Shown in pieces: positions 17,718 to 26,944 of a stretch of DNA of 64,000 bases. The translations under genes were made by a program, and so were the position numbers. The DNA lies in assembly GCF_003130405.1 (NCBI RefSeq), contig NZ_QEAS01000005.1:219318-283317 (forward strand), read 5' to 3'. The DNA comes from Pararcticibacter amylolyticus. GTDB lineage: Bacteria; Bacteroidota; Bacteroidia; Sphingobacteriales; Sphingobacteriaceae. Position 1 is the first letter of the stretch, and the number at the start of each line of letters is the position of its first letter. The notes under the pieces are model-generated. The model ran no database searches, had not been told where the DNA came from, and saw nothing but the letters and a program-made list of their open reading frames with translations.

Positions 17718-18050
17718 AATACAAAGTTTAATTAATAATGATTGGAGAGATATGATGATTTTTCGGTTGTGCTTGACTGTACGATCAGTATTTTTTCCTG
17801 ATATCTTTTCCGGACATGGATGTCGTTTATATCCGGTTCCATTACTGATTTATGCTTCAGAAACGAATATTTATCAATTAAGAATGATTTGAACACACCT
17901 TTCACGTCCTTTGAATCTTTAAGTGAACCGATGAGAACTGGTTGGCATTGCATCAAAAGAGGATTCATTGGCTTTAAATATTTAATTTCTCATTCCTGTA
18001 GTTAATGATCTGGACTTAGCAGGCGGCTTTTTCGTAGCTCCATTTTATCA
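17718..18050. other. Gap between the MG2-plug gene and small secreted protein B
   Basis: A 78-codon minus-strand frame (17732-17968) is present, but it lacks a signal peptide, a recognisable domain or a ribosome site, and I do not support it as a gene. No clear terminator is seen after the stop at 18051. Confidence 0.3.
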
Positions 18051-20411
18051 TTATTTCGTTATATTTATAGTGAACTTCGCTGAGCCAGCTTTTCCATCAT
18101 CTGAAAGAGCTTGGACATCAACGGTGTACTTTCCGTCCATGTCAGATGTGAAAAAACTCAACTCCGATTTTCCTTGTTCGTCAGTGCGTTGATCCGCACT
18201 CCAGAATAATGTAGTTCTGTAGTCGGGAGTACGAATAAAAGTTGAGCTGTCTCCATTGTACATTGGAGAGTAGAATTCTCTTTTTTGCTGAAAACCACTA
18301 AAGTCCATTACAAATGCTTTTTTCGGCAATTGATAGTTAGCCAGATCTCCATTATATGAAAAGAAGCTGGCGATACCGGAAAAGATATTGCGGCCGTACA
18401 AATAGCTATTGGCCACTATTTCCAGGCGTTGTATTTTCAATGGATCTATCCTTGTAATAGCATTGCCTTCATCAAATAAGGGTATGCCGTCGATCAAAAT
18501 CAGGGGTGTGCTGTCGTGAAAAGTTCCTGCTTCTGTGTTGTAGATCCGCATATGGTAAGCATCCTTCTTTGAAGAGATCAGAACTTCAGGTACATATTCC
18601 CGCAAGACTTCTTCCATGGTGGTGAAACGTACATAATCGTCAAGAATGTAGACCTTATCCGGATTTACGTAAAACGGTGTGTGTCTGTTCTCAGCGGCTG
18701 GTTGTCCGTTGGGGGGCTTCGAATGATAAATGTTACCGATCTGCATGGCAATACTCTGAGCGAGCAGTGCAACCGTATCTTCCCTGAGATTTAATTCCGG
18801 GACGCTTCGGTCTGCGTAGTTTTCTGAATATGGCTGGTAGATTTCGATTTCAGCCAGACTGTCGGTACGGGAGTCTGTTTGTGCTATGAGTTCATGTGTA
18901 CGAAGGAGGTTCTTTGTGAAGAAGCTTACCTCACCGTTTGAGTTTGAGGTAGCTGTATAAAAATGAGGATGCTGGCCAGGGACTGATAAAAAAGCCTTCC
19001 TTTCAGGTAGATATGTATGTGAAACCTGATTGGTGATACGCCCACGGATGATGTGCCCTTCGATCTCCGGGAGGTATACGTGTTCCGGAACGGTCTGTTG
19101 CAATATGTCTTCCCATTTGAATCGGCGCCATCCGTGGGTAAGCATCACCAGATCTGTTTCTGCAGATGTGGCGTGATTGAAGTACCAGTCAGCGTTGTCT
19201 ATTTTCCCTTTGAGTTCAGACGTGAGCCATAGACTTGTTTCTATATTCTCATTTGAAGGCGAGGAGGTGCCGGATTTGTAAATAGATACGGAATAATTCC
19301 CTTTGACCGGCTGATTATTAAGCATCTGACCGATTTTTAATTGGACTTTCTCCCGCGTACGGTAACTGTCCTTATCAGCCGCTACCTCAATATGTAATAG
19401 ATTTTCCGGCTTTTTAAAATATAAGCGTTCACAAAGAGCTTTGCCGTCACTGCTAAATAAGGTAAAGTGAGATATACCATCTCCCAACATCTTCACCGGA
19501 ACATGAAACCCTTTTTGAATATCAGCTGCATCAAGCGAATCGAGAAACACGATGCGTTGCCCTGAGTGGACGAAGAGCACAAATTTTTTAATTACCGGAG
19601 TATTACTTTGTACAGAAAGTGATATGGAGTTTCCATCTTCTTTGGCAAGCATGACCACTCCTTTTTCAAAAACCCGTGGCAGTGAAGTACTGAAAACCGT
19701 TCCTGAAGCTGACTTGGCCCACACCCTATAAGTTTCTCCGCTTTTTGGCCTGAAATTGAAACTGCCCAAACCCGACTCCAGGGAGTGAAATTTTACGATG
19801 GTGTCGTTGGTGCTGTTAATTACTGCTGCCTGGAAATTGAAACCTTTCCCCCTTTGATCAGTTGCTTTGAAAGCAATATTACTGGAAAGGTTTGTAACAA
19901 GGTTTCCGCCTTCAGGAAAGAACTGGATAGCATAAGACTCTTTTTCCTGAGTTGCCGGAGGGGCCTCTTCTCTTAGTGTATTGTAAACAGGTATATCTTT
20001 ATGAAAGTAAAAGTCTGCACTGAAGTTTTTCATCCAATTGGTATAGCTTCTCAGTGTATAATATCCCGATGGCAAATCAGCAGGAATGTATAACGCTCCG
20101 TTCCCCCTGCCATGATTTAGTGCAATGGTTGATTGCATTATTGGCTTTTTGTTGCTGTTTATCAGTTCTATGTAGGCGACGCTGCTTGTTTTCGCCGGAA
20201 GGTTAGTATATGCTTCTGCATAATATATGCTAAACCAGATGGTTTCGCCAGCCAGGTAAGAGTTTCTGTCTGTATGCACGAAAATCTTTTCCTGGAAGCT
20301 ATTCTGCAGGTAAACGCTAAATTTAGTTTTGATCTCTTTGAGATCCTGGGCAAAACACCAGCTTGCTGGTGAGAGGTTCAATAAAAGGATAAAAACAGTA
20401 ATATTTCTCAT
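18051..20411 (-). CDS. MG2-like secreted protein with a barrel-less TonB plug domain
   Basis: A 786-residue exported protein (signal peptide 1-22). The N-terminal part carries the segment EKIFVHTDRNSYLAGETIWF, typical of macroglobulin MG2-like sandwiches in Bacteroidota, followed by further Ig-like sandwiches. Around 600-700 it has a plug-like block (TPLILIDGIPLF, IDPLKIQRLEIVANSYLYG, GIASFFSYNGD), but no outer-membrane barrel follows: the last about 80 residues form another sandwich (SELSFFTSDMDGKYTV...). Such proteins are common next to TonB receptors, with no settled function; binding or scaffolding at the receptor is a guess. It starts 8 bases after the DUF4249 gene stop and is last in the four-gene operon. 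Confidence 0.8.
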   Translation of the reverse strand: MRNITVFILLLNLSPASWCFAQDLKEIKTKFSVYLQNSFQEKIFVHTDRNSYLAGETIWFSIYYAEAYTNLPAKTSSVAYIELINSNKKPIMQSTIALNHGRGNGALYIPADLPSGYYTLRSYTNWMKNFSADFYFHKDIPVYNTLREEAPPATQEKESYAIQFFPEGGNLVTNLSSNIAFKATDQRGKGFNFQAAVINSTNDTIVKFHSLESGLGSFNFRPKSGETYRVWAKSASGTVFSTSLPRVFEKGVVMLAKEDGNSISLSVQSNTPVIKKFVLFVHSGQRIVFLDSLDAADIQKGFHVPVKMLGDGISHFTLFSSDGKALCERLYFKKPENLLHIEVAADKDSYRTREKVQLKIGQMLNNQPVKGNYSVSIYKSGTSSPSNENIETSLWLTSELKGKIDNADWYFNHATSAETDLVMLTHGWRRFKWEDILQQTVPEHVYLPEIEGHIIRGRITNQVSHTYLPERKAFLSVPGQHPHFYTATSNSNGEVSFFTKNLLRTHELIAQTDSRTDSLAEIEIYQPYSENYADRSVPELNLREDTVALLAQSIAMQIGNIYHSKPPNGQPAAENRHTPFYVNPDKVYILDDYVRFTTMEEVLREYVPEVLISSKKDAYHMRIYNTEAGTFHDSTPLILIDGIPLFDEGNAITRIDPLKIQRLEIVANSYLYGRNIFSGIASFFSYNGDLANYQLPKKAFVMDFSGFQQKREFYSPMYNGDSSTFIRTPDYRTTLFWSADQRTDEQGKSELSFFTSDMDGKYTVDVQALSDDGKAGSAKFTINITK

Positions 20412-20419
20412 ATTGAAGT

Positions 20420-21571
20420 TTAATCAGGCCAATAAGCCGGTTTTATGTTCGAACCCCGAAGCCGGCAATCTATACAGTCTTCACGCCCCATGGTGTAATT
20501 GATAAAAATACCTCCATTGTCAACTGGCCGTCTGTTTTCAGAAATGATCAGATTACGTGCATTCAGGTAGTAAATCAGGCTGTCCCTGGAAGAGGTGAAT
20601 GGTTCACATTGCCGACTGTACATCCATTCAATCCCTACGCCGGTTTTGGGTTTATCTTTATAGCTGATAAAGATTCTTTTTTGTGTAGTCGTTCCTGCAC
20701 TAACCCAGCCAATTACCTGCTCTTCCGGATCAGAGATGCAGGTAATGTTTCCGCCGAGTTCAGAGGGCAGCGCGTCAAAAATTGTCCCGATCTGTTCTGT
20801 ATTCTTCTTTATGTTTTCCAGGTACTGATAGGCATCGCGGGTCAGTCCATACTGTCTCACCAGGATACTATACATATAGGCCACTTTGTCTGAATTCCCC
20901 AAAACATGATTGATGGGCACCATTGTCAGTTTGTCCTCTGAGAGACGTTCAGAACTTCCGATAAGAATGGCAGAAGAATTATTTGACGCCCAGCAATACT
21001 CAATATTAATATTCTGATCCCGGGGGACGACCTGTCCGTTTTTGTATTCAAAAGCAGAAGGAAAGGCTGAGTGGATTTCCCATGTTTCGGTGAAGTTCCA
21101 ATTGTAGTACCTGGTTTGATTGCTGTTGTCGTGAGTATTGACATAGATCCGGAATCCATTATTCTCTATCCGGAAATTAATATTGTCAATCTCCGGGCTT
21201 TTTTTGTTCTCAAGATATCCGGTCAAGTAGGTTTTTCCTCCAGTGACGATCTTAAGACGGTACCGTTCAGTCAGACTGAGGTTCTGTGTGGCTAGTTCAC
21301 ATGATCCGTTGACGTCGGATCTTCCGTTTAAAATGGTTCCTTTGTCTCCTTCTATAACTACTTCTGCATTTTTTTCAGGAATAAGGGACTGCCAGTCTTT
21401 CAGATCTCCTGTACGGCTCAATTGGATAGTCGTTATGCCTCCGATCTGAATAAATCCTTCTGTTACCAGCAGATTCTTATATTTAGCTTCAACATTGGGT
21501 ACGAACGGATCCTTGCATGAGCAAACCGCCGCAAAGAAGCCGGATAGAACCAGGATGAGTGTTTTTTTCAT
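20420..21571 (-). CDS. DUF4249 lipoprotein
   Basis: A 383-residue lipoprotein (signal ending AAVCSC, modified Cys 19, then KDPFVPNVEAKYKNLLVTEGFI). The DUF4249 pattern is visible: a beta-rich N-terminal sandwich (LVTEGFIQIGGITTIQLSRT) and a C-terminal Cys-containing tail (EDCIDC, PAYWPD). DUF4249 proteins sit beside STN-type TonB receptors in Bacteroidota and are presumed outer-membrane partners of them. The start codon overlaps the receptor stop by 4 bases (ATGA), so translation is coupled. Ligand unknown. Confidence 0.87.
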   Translation of the reverse strand: MKKTLILVLSGFFAAVCSCKDPFVPNVEAKYKNLLVTEGFIQIGGITTIQLSRTGDLKDWQSLIPEKNAEVVIEGDKGTILNGRSDVNGSCELATQNLSLTERYRLKIVTGGKTYLTGYLENKKSPEIDNINFRIENNGFRIYVNTHDNSNQTRYYNWNFTETWEIHSAFPSAFEYKNGQVVPRDQNINIEYCWASNNSSAILIGSSERLSEDKLTMVPINHVLGNSDKVAYMYSILVRQYGLTRDAYQYLENIKKNTEQIGTIFDALPSELGGNITCISDPEEQVIGWVSAGTTTQKRIFISYKDKPKTGVGIEWMYSRQCEPFTSSRDSLIYYLNARNLIISENRRPVDNGGIFINYTMGREDCIDCRLRGSNIKPAYWPD

Positions 21572-24330
21572 TTGATTCGGATATTATAGTTGACAAATGG
21601 TATAGCTGTACCGAAAATAGATAGCTGATATCCATTGATGATCTTATTTTCACTCGCAAAGAACGTAGAGAAGATATTTTTCCTTCCTGTGACATTGTAT
21701 ATCCCTAAAGTCCAGGAGTTATGGGCGAGTTGCTTTTTTTTATGATTCCCCAGTATATTCAGAGATATATCGGAACGGAAATAATCGGGTATCCTGTACT
21801 GGTTTCGTTCCGAGTACAGTAACCTCTGGCCTCCCTGGTAGAAGTACTTCCCAACCGGAAGAGTAATAGGACGACCCGTATTATATGTCAGGTTAAGGGA
21901 AAAACTTACGCGGTGGGAAAAGCGATAATTTCCTATAAACGTAAAATCGTGCGGTTTATCATAATTTGCGGGGTAATAATTGCCTCCATTTATCGAGTTG
22001 TTCCCGGTCGTATCGTTAGTTTTAAGGAAGGTTCGGGAATAGGTATAGCTTAACCATCCGTTCAGTTTTCCCGAAAGTTTCTTAATCATGAACTCTGCTC
22101 CGTATGCTTTGCCCTGAGTTGGCAATACGTCTTGCTCTATCTTATGATTAAGGATGAGAAGGGCTCCGCTCTTATAGTCCAGAAAATCATCTATCCGTTT
22201 ATAATAACCTTCAACAGAGGCTTCTATGGTATTGGATTTGAAATTTCTGTAAAAACCAAGAGATACCTGACGCCCGCGTTGCGGAGCGATGTTCCAGTCA
22301 CTCAATTTCCATACATCGGTAGGGGAGATGGAGGTAGTGTTTGACAGCATATGAATATATTGTCGTTGTGTGTTGTAACCTGCCTTAACCGAAAAATCAG
22401 GACTCAGCGTAAATCTTGCTCCCAACCTGTATTCCGGTCCATGGTATGTTTTGATGATATCCCCCTTTTTATAGCTATTGGTCGATTCTATACCTGCGTC
22501 ATTTCTGACCAGTCCATCTGCATATTTATTTACAATTGCTGGCCCCAGATAGCTGAAGAGGGAGTAGCGAAGGCCTGCATTGATGGTAATTGCTTCCGTA
22601 AGGTTATACTGTTGTTCCGCATATACGGCGCTCTCGAGAGCTTGTTCTTTCTGTAATATGTCTGGTATAACCAGTGAACGTTCATTATATGGTTCTAAAG
22701 AGCCTGGTTTATTTTTATAATAAATAGTTCCGGCGCCAAAATCAATATTCCACTTTGCACTGGGGAAATAACTGAAGTTTGTTTTTAAGTGAGTTTGTTC
22801 TATACTGAATTTTAAACGGTAATCAACCTCGTCATTGTAATTGCTGTAATTATCGTAGGTGTACTGGTCGTACCCGCCCGACAAAACTCCATATAACTTA
22901 TTGTTAAATGTATGCTTCCAGCTTAAAGCCATGTTTCTGTTATTGTACTGAAAGGTGGTATCTGTTGCCAGATTAGATTTATCACTGCTCAGATAGGCCG
23001 TTGCATAAAAATTGTTTTTCTCATTATGCTGGTGGCTGACCTGAAGATTCACATCATAGAAACTTGCTTTTGCATTGTGATACCCTGCATTATCCGGCAA
23101 AAGCTTCATAATCCAGTTTGAATACGTGGTTCTGCCTCCTAAAATGAAAGAAGTCCGGTCTTTGATCAGAGGGCCTTCTATATTTAGCCGGCTGGTGATC
23201 AAACCTATTCCCGCTGTTCCGGTAAACTGTTTTTTATTCCCTTCCCGGCCTGTGAGTTCAAGTACAGAAGACAGTCTTCCGCCATATTTAGCTGGAATGC
23301 TGCTTTTATATAGTCTGACGTCTCTGATTACTTCTGGATTAAAAGCCGAAAAAAAACCAAAAAAGTGGGATGGATTATAAACGGTAGTATTATCGAAAAG
23401 GATAAGATTTTGATCTGTTGATCCTCCTCTGACATTAAATCCGGTACTGGATTCGCCTACTGATTTTACTCCCGGCAACGTGAGAATGACCCTTAGAATG
23501 TCAGCTTCTCCGAAAACAGTCGGCACCTCTTTGATTGTTTTGATGTCAAGTTTCTCAATACCCATCGCAGTACGTCTGATATTGGAAGTTTTATCTGTCG
23601 TTATAACCACTTCCTTTAAGGAAAAAGGTTCGTCCTGCATAGCAATGTCTAGTTTTCCATCACCATTTAACTGGATTATACGGCGAGTATCTTTTAATCC
23701 AACTGATTTAACACTTAATTCATGCCGTCCCTTAGGCAGGGTGAGTGAATAAAAGCCGAAAGCATCTGTTAATGTGCCAATCCGGGGTTTACCTGTAAAA
23801 ATTGCTACACCGCTTACGGGTTCTCCTGTACCTGCATTCTTGATATATCCTGCTATCGTTGCGCTGGTTTTTGTCTGATTAAAGTTGTTTCCAATAGTAT
23901 ATAGCTTGTGTTCTATTGTTGCCAGGGTCGAAACTGGCTTTGACTGGGGATTTGTTGTAGGCAGTGGGCTGCCGGACATCTTTTCTGGCATACGTTTTCC
24001 TGTGAACTGAGAGGGGAGGAGCGTTTTTACCGGTGTGTCCCTGGTTACGAAAATAACATGCCCTAAAAGAGCATAACGATAGCGCGTTCCAGAGAATACG
24101 CTGTCAAGAATACCTGTTACTGAAGTGTTTTTCAAAGTCACGGAAATGATCAAACTATCCTCAACGAATGCTTCGTAGTAAAAATGGCAGGCAGTCTGGG
24201 ATTCGATCTGTCTTACCAATTCCCGAAACGGTTGATGGCTGAGACTGACATTGATCGTGTTATTTTCCTGTCCTCTTAATCCTGATATAAACAGGATAAG
24301 AATGGTGATTAGAATATAAAATCTCTTCAT
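21568..24330 (-). CDS. TonB-dependent receptor with STN and carboxypeptidase-like domains
   Basis: A 920-residue outer-membrane receptor: signal peptide 1-20, STN domain (about 25-95, VSLSHQPFRELVRQIE...), linker, CarboxypepD-regulatory-like sandwich (about 160-240), plug (about 245-360, with FNVRGGSTDQNLILFD and YGGRLSSVLEL) and a barrel ending in VNYNIRIK. The plug and barrel are of the receptor type, not SusC. STN domains usually talk to FecR-type anti-sigma factors, yet no FecI/FecR gene lies in the window. It overlaps both neighbours by 4 bases. The ligand is unknown; nothing ties it directly to xylan apart from its position between two xus cassettes. Confidence 0.92.
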   Translation of the reverse strand: MKRFYILITILILFISGLRGQENNTINVSLSHQPFRELVRQIESQTACHFYYEAFVEDSLIISVTLKNTSVTGILDSVFSGTRYRYALLGHVIFVTRDTPVKTLLPSQFTGKRMPEKMSGSPLPTTNPQSKPVSTLATIEHKLYTIGNNFNQTKTSATIAGYIKNAGTGEPVSGVAIFTGKPRIGTLTDAFGFYSLTLPKGRHELSVKSVGLKDTRRIIQLNGDGKLDIAMQDEPFSLKEVVITTDKTSNIRRTAMGIEKLDIKTIKEVPTVFGEADILRVILTLPGVKSVGESSTGFNVRGGSTDQNLILFDNTTVYNPSHFFGFFSAFNPEVIRDVRLYKSSIPAKYGGRLSSVLELTGREGNKKQFTGTAGIGLITSRLNIEGPLIKDRTSFILGGRTTYSNWIMKLLPDNAGYHNAKASFYDVNLQVSHQHNEKNNFYATAYLSSDKSNLATDTTFQYNNRNMALSWKHTFNNKLYGVLSGGYDQYTYDNYSNYNDEVDYRLKFSIEQTHLKTNFSYFPSAKWNIDFGAGTIYYKNKPGSLEPYNERSLVIPDILQKEQALESAVYAEQQYNLTEAITINAGLRYSLFSYLGPAIVNKYADGLVRNDAGIESTNSYKKGDIIKTYHGPEYRLGARFTLSPDFSVKAGYNTQRQYIHMLSNTTSISPTDVWKLSDWNIAPQRGRQVSLGFYRNFKSNTIEASVEGYYKRIDDFLDYKSGALLILNHKIEQDVLPTQGKAYGAEFMIKKLSGKLNGWLSYTYSRTFLKTNDTTGNNSINGGNYYPANYDKPHDFTFIGNYRFSHRVSFSLNLTYNTGRPITLPVGKYFYQGGQRLLYSERNQYRIPDYFRSDISLNILGNHKKKQLAHNSWTLGIYNVTGRKNIFSTFFASENKIINGYQLSIFGTAIPFVNYNIRIK

Positions 24331-25073
24331 AGGTTCGGAGGGATAGAGTCATGATGACTCAATAGTCTTACCATTGAATCCTCGAAGTTTTTTTTAAAAT
24401 CCAGATGCTCCTTCTTAATATAGTTCTGATTCTCGTTTTGGGTTCGGTGCAGGAGTTTCAGCAGATCTTTTTTGCTTTTAACCTGGGTATAGGCGGAGTC
24501 TTTTAAAATGTAATATTTGCTTTTCTCGGATATGTTTTTTTTGACCTTATATTCGTCAGCTGTTTCGCTGATTGTTTTCGTTCTTTTTGCCAGTAATCTT
24601 GTTTTTCCATCATAAATTAAATCGTAATAGCCGGGAGGAAAACCGGTATGTGGGGAAGAGTCTGGCTTTATATGAATAAATTTATGCTGATGTATACTGA
24701 AGGAATCTACGTATTGAGGCCAGATTATAATACCACCAACCTTATCGTAATTCAAAAGTACCAGCTGATCCCGGAACAGATCATACATAAGGTTTAAATC
24801 TTTGTAAATGCGTCCTTCATATACGATTGAACCCCTGGAATACTGGTTACTCTGAAATAAGGTATGGCCTCCATTGTCCAGATTTAATAATGGCCTGTAC
24901 ATTTTTCCGTTGTATATGCGGGCTCCGCTGTTCAGTTGTCCAGCGTATATTTCAGAGATATGTTGTTCTGCCCTGGCTACGAATGTACTGTCAGTTAAAG
25001 TCTGTGCGAAAATGTAACTGGCTGAAACCGGAAGAATAAGAACACAACCGAGGATTTGCCTGATGATCTTCAT
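24327..25073 (-). CDS. Secreted protein of unknown function, first gene of the STN-receptor operon
   Basis: A 248-residue exported protein (signal peptide 1-23, ending SYIFAQ). The mature part is mixed alpha/beta with a segment GSIVYEGRIYKDLNLMYDLFRDQLV and a Lys-rich, helical C-terminal third. I do not recognise the family by motif, but proteins of this size often precede STN-type TonB receptors in Bacteroidota. The stop overlaps the receptor start by 4 bases. The promoter should lie in 25074-25180, but no TAnnTTTG box with the regulon element is seen there, so the operon is probably controlled separately from the xylan genes. Confidence 0.72.
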   Translation of the reverse strand: MKIIRQILGCVLILPVSASYIFAQTLTDSTFVARAEQHISEIYAGQLNSGARIYNGKMYRPLLNLDNGGHTLFQSNQYSRGSIVYEGRIYKDLNLMYDLFRDQLVLLNYDKVGGIIIWPQYVDSFSIHQHKFIHIKPDSSPHTGFPPGYYDLIYDGKTRLLAKRTKTISETADEYKVKKNISEKSKYYILKDSAYTQVKSKKDLLKLLHRTQNENQNYIKKEHLDFKKNFEDSMVRLLSHHDSIPPNL

Positions 25074-25181
25074 GACAATGTAGCTTTATAAAATAATGGT
25101 TAGTATAATAGTTAAGCCGCTTCCTGGAGCACACAAAAGGGATAGAGTTAGTTGAAGGAAAATAGTAAGAGATAAGTTAAG

Positions 25182-25216
25182 ATACCGGGAGAAATCCCTG
25201 AAGACACTCCCGGTAT
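25182..25216 (-). terminator. Hairpin ending xus operon 2
   Basis: A perfect 10-bp stem (25182-25191 with 25207-25216) with a 15-nt loop, about 22 nt past the GH10 stop at 25238. It separates the xylanase from the STN-receptor operon. Confidence 0.7.
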
Positions 25217-25237
25217 TACAAACTCAGAACAGTTCTG

Positions 25238-26923
25238 TTACTTACCTTTTAATCCTTCTGCAACACCGGTATATGCCGGTTTGCGTGTAAAGTCCTCTGT
25301 CCATAAACCGACCGGCTGACCTGCACGCCAGCTTGAATTAGCAGGGCTGTCAGTCGGGCTCCAGATTGTGAGCCCATATCGTTTGCTTGCTGGAATGAGC
25401 TCAAAGTATTTGTCGATTACATATTTGTACATATCAGCCTGCGCTTTGTATTGCTCAGCTGTTGCAAGGGCTGCAGTGACGTTTTCACCCAAACCAATAT
25501 CCAGTTCTGATACTTTAATATACTTACCCGTTGCAGCAAGCAAGGTGAACATTTCTGCAATTTTACCTTTGTCACTATTAATTGATATATGCATTTGCGT
25601 ACCTATACCGTCTACTCGTGCACCCTTACTTTCTATGTATTCTACATAAGCAATGAGTCCCCGGCATTTATCCAGACTATATTCCAGGTTATAATCATTT
25701 ATAAATAATTTATCACCGGTATTACAGTGTTCCCGCGCAATTTTGAAGGCTTCTGCAGCATAGTCTTTACCCATGTAATCCTGCCAATAGAATTCATCTG
25801 CAGCCAGGGTCTTTCCTAATCCGGTTTTCAGCTCATTAGGCCGCCCGTCATCCATAGGTTCGTTTACAACATCCCATGCCTTCACATAGGATTTACATGT
25901 ATCAACCATACCGGAAATGAATTGCTGTAAAGCATTCGTGATAATGGTTTTCTTTTCTTCCGCAGTTCTTTCAATCGTTTGAGCGCCTCCGGTTTCATCG
26001 TACTTCTTCAGGGTTATATTATCAAAGTAGTAGTTGGTGGCGTTTTTTCCCAAATTGAAGGCAATGGCTCCGCAGTCTGCCATGTTCGTGGAAACGGTAA
26101 TTGTTTTGGTATATCTTGTCCAGGAACTTGTGAATGGGATGCTTCCAAAAAAATCATAATGTTTATATGAGTAGGGGACGACATGCGCTTGGGTGGGAAT
26201 ACTGACATTTGCATCTGCCCTGACATCCATGCTAAGTTCGTACTGTTCTCCTGTTTTCACAGCAGGGCTAAACTTGATAAAGAACTGGGCGTCCCAATCG
26301 TTTGGACGAACACTCTCATTGGTTATTTTCAAGGCCCTTCCTTGTCCTCCAGCTCCCTGTCCTGCCGCTGTAAAGGATAATATCGCATTAGTGTTCGCTT
26401 CGTAATTTGAACGATCGTCTGACTCAAAATTATTGCTGGTAACCGGAACCCATGCAGGTATACCGTTTCCCGGTATTATAATTGGTGCGATTAATTTTTT
26501 TAAATAGGAGGCATTTTGATTAGCATGCCAGCAGAGCGTGTGTCCATAAACGTCTATTCCTGCATTCTTTGCAGTTTTTAGTAAAGCCTTTATGGTTGTC
26601 AGATCTAATCTGCCGTTATCTCTCACCACTGCGCCATGTTTCATCTCATAACCCAGCACTATTTCGTTAAAATTGGTATTCGCCAGGCGATACTTCACTC
26701 CTTTATTTTCATATTCTGTAAGAGAGAGAGCTACGCCGAATTTGAAACCTGGGTTCGCTTCCGTATTCAGATAGGTTTTTAGGGGCTGATAAGCATCGAT
26801 TATTTCCTGCTGATCAAAACTTGCCGGTTTGTCTACATGATAATCTGCAAATTCATGTTTACTGCAGGAAGCCATCACCGCAGTGAAGGTAACTCCTGCT
26901 GCTATTTTATATAAATATTTCAT
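25238..26923 (-). CDS. xyn10C: Surface GH10 endo-beta-1,4-xylanase with an inserted CBM
   Basis: A 561-residue lipoprotein (C20 in VMASC). The GH10 barrel is split: first part about 40-150 (GHTLCWHANQ at 127-136), then an inserted about 150-residue CBM4/22-like sandwich (about 160-310, WTRYTKTITV, YYFDNITLKK), then the rest of the barrel with the acid/base E355 (WDVVNEP) and nucleophile E473 (KVSELDI). An inserted CBM between early barrel strands is known from Prevotella Xyn10C and Bacteroides GH10 enzymes, which carry two tandem CBMs; here the insert is long enough for one. It starts 21 bases after xusE and closes operon 2. It cuts xylan at the cell surface for XusB/D capture. Confidence 0.95.
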   Translation of the reverse strand: MKYLYKIAAGVTFTAVMASCSKHEFADYHVDKPASFDQQEIIDAYQPLKTYLNTEANPGFKFGVALSLTEYENKGVKYRLANTNFNEIVLGYEMKHGAVVRDNGRLDLTTIKALLKTAKNAGIDVYGHTLCWHANQNASYLKKLIAPIIIPGNGIPAWVPVTSNNFESDDRSNYEANTNAILSFTAAGQGAGGQGRALKITNESVRPNDWDAQFFIKFSPAVKTGEQYELSMDVRADANVSIPTQAHVVPYSYKHYDFFGSIPFTSSWTRYTKTITVSTNMADCGAIAFNLGKNATNYYFDNITLKKYDETGGAQTIERTAEEKKTIITNALQQFISGMVDTCKSYVKAWDVVNEPMDDGRPNELKTGLGKTLAADEFYWQDYMGKDYAAEAFKIAREHCNTGDKLFINDYNLEYSLDKCRGLIAYVEYIESKGARVDGIGTQMHISINSDKGKIAEMFTLLAATGKYIKVSELDIGLGENVTAALATAEQYKAQADMYKYVIDKYFELIPASKRYGLTIWSPTDSPANSSWRAGQPVGLWTEDFTRKPAYTGVAEGLKGK

Positions 26924-26944
26924 TTCGATATCTTTAGTATAAAA

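Noticed and set aside
17732-17968. 78-codon minus-strand frame between the MG2-plug gene and small secreted protein B
   Set aside because: No signal peptide, domain or ribosome site; base and residue composition do not stand out.
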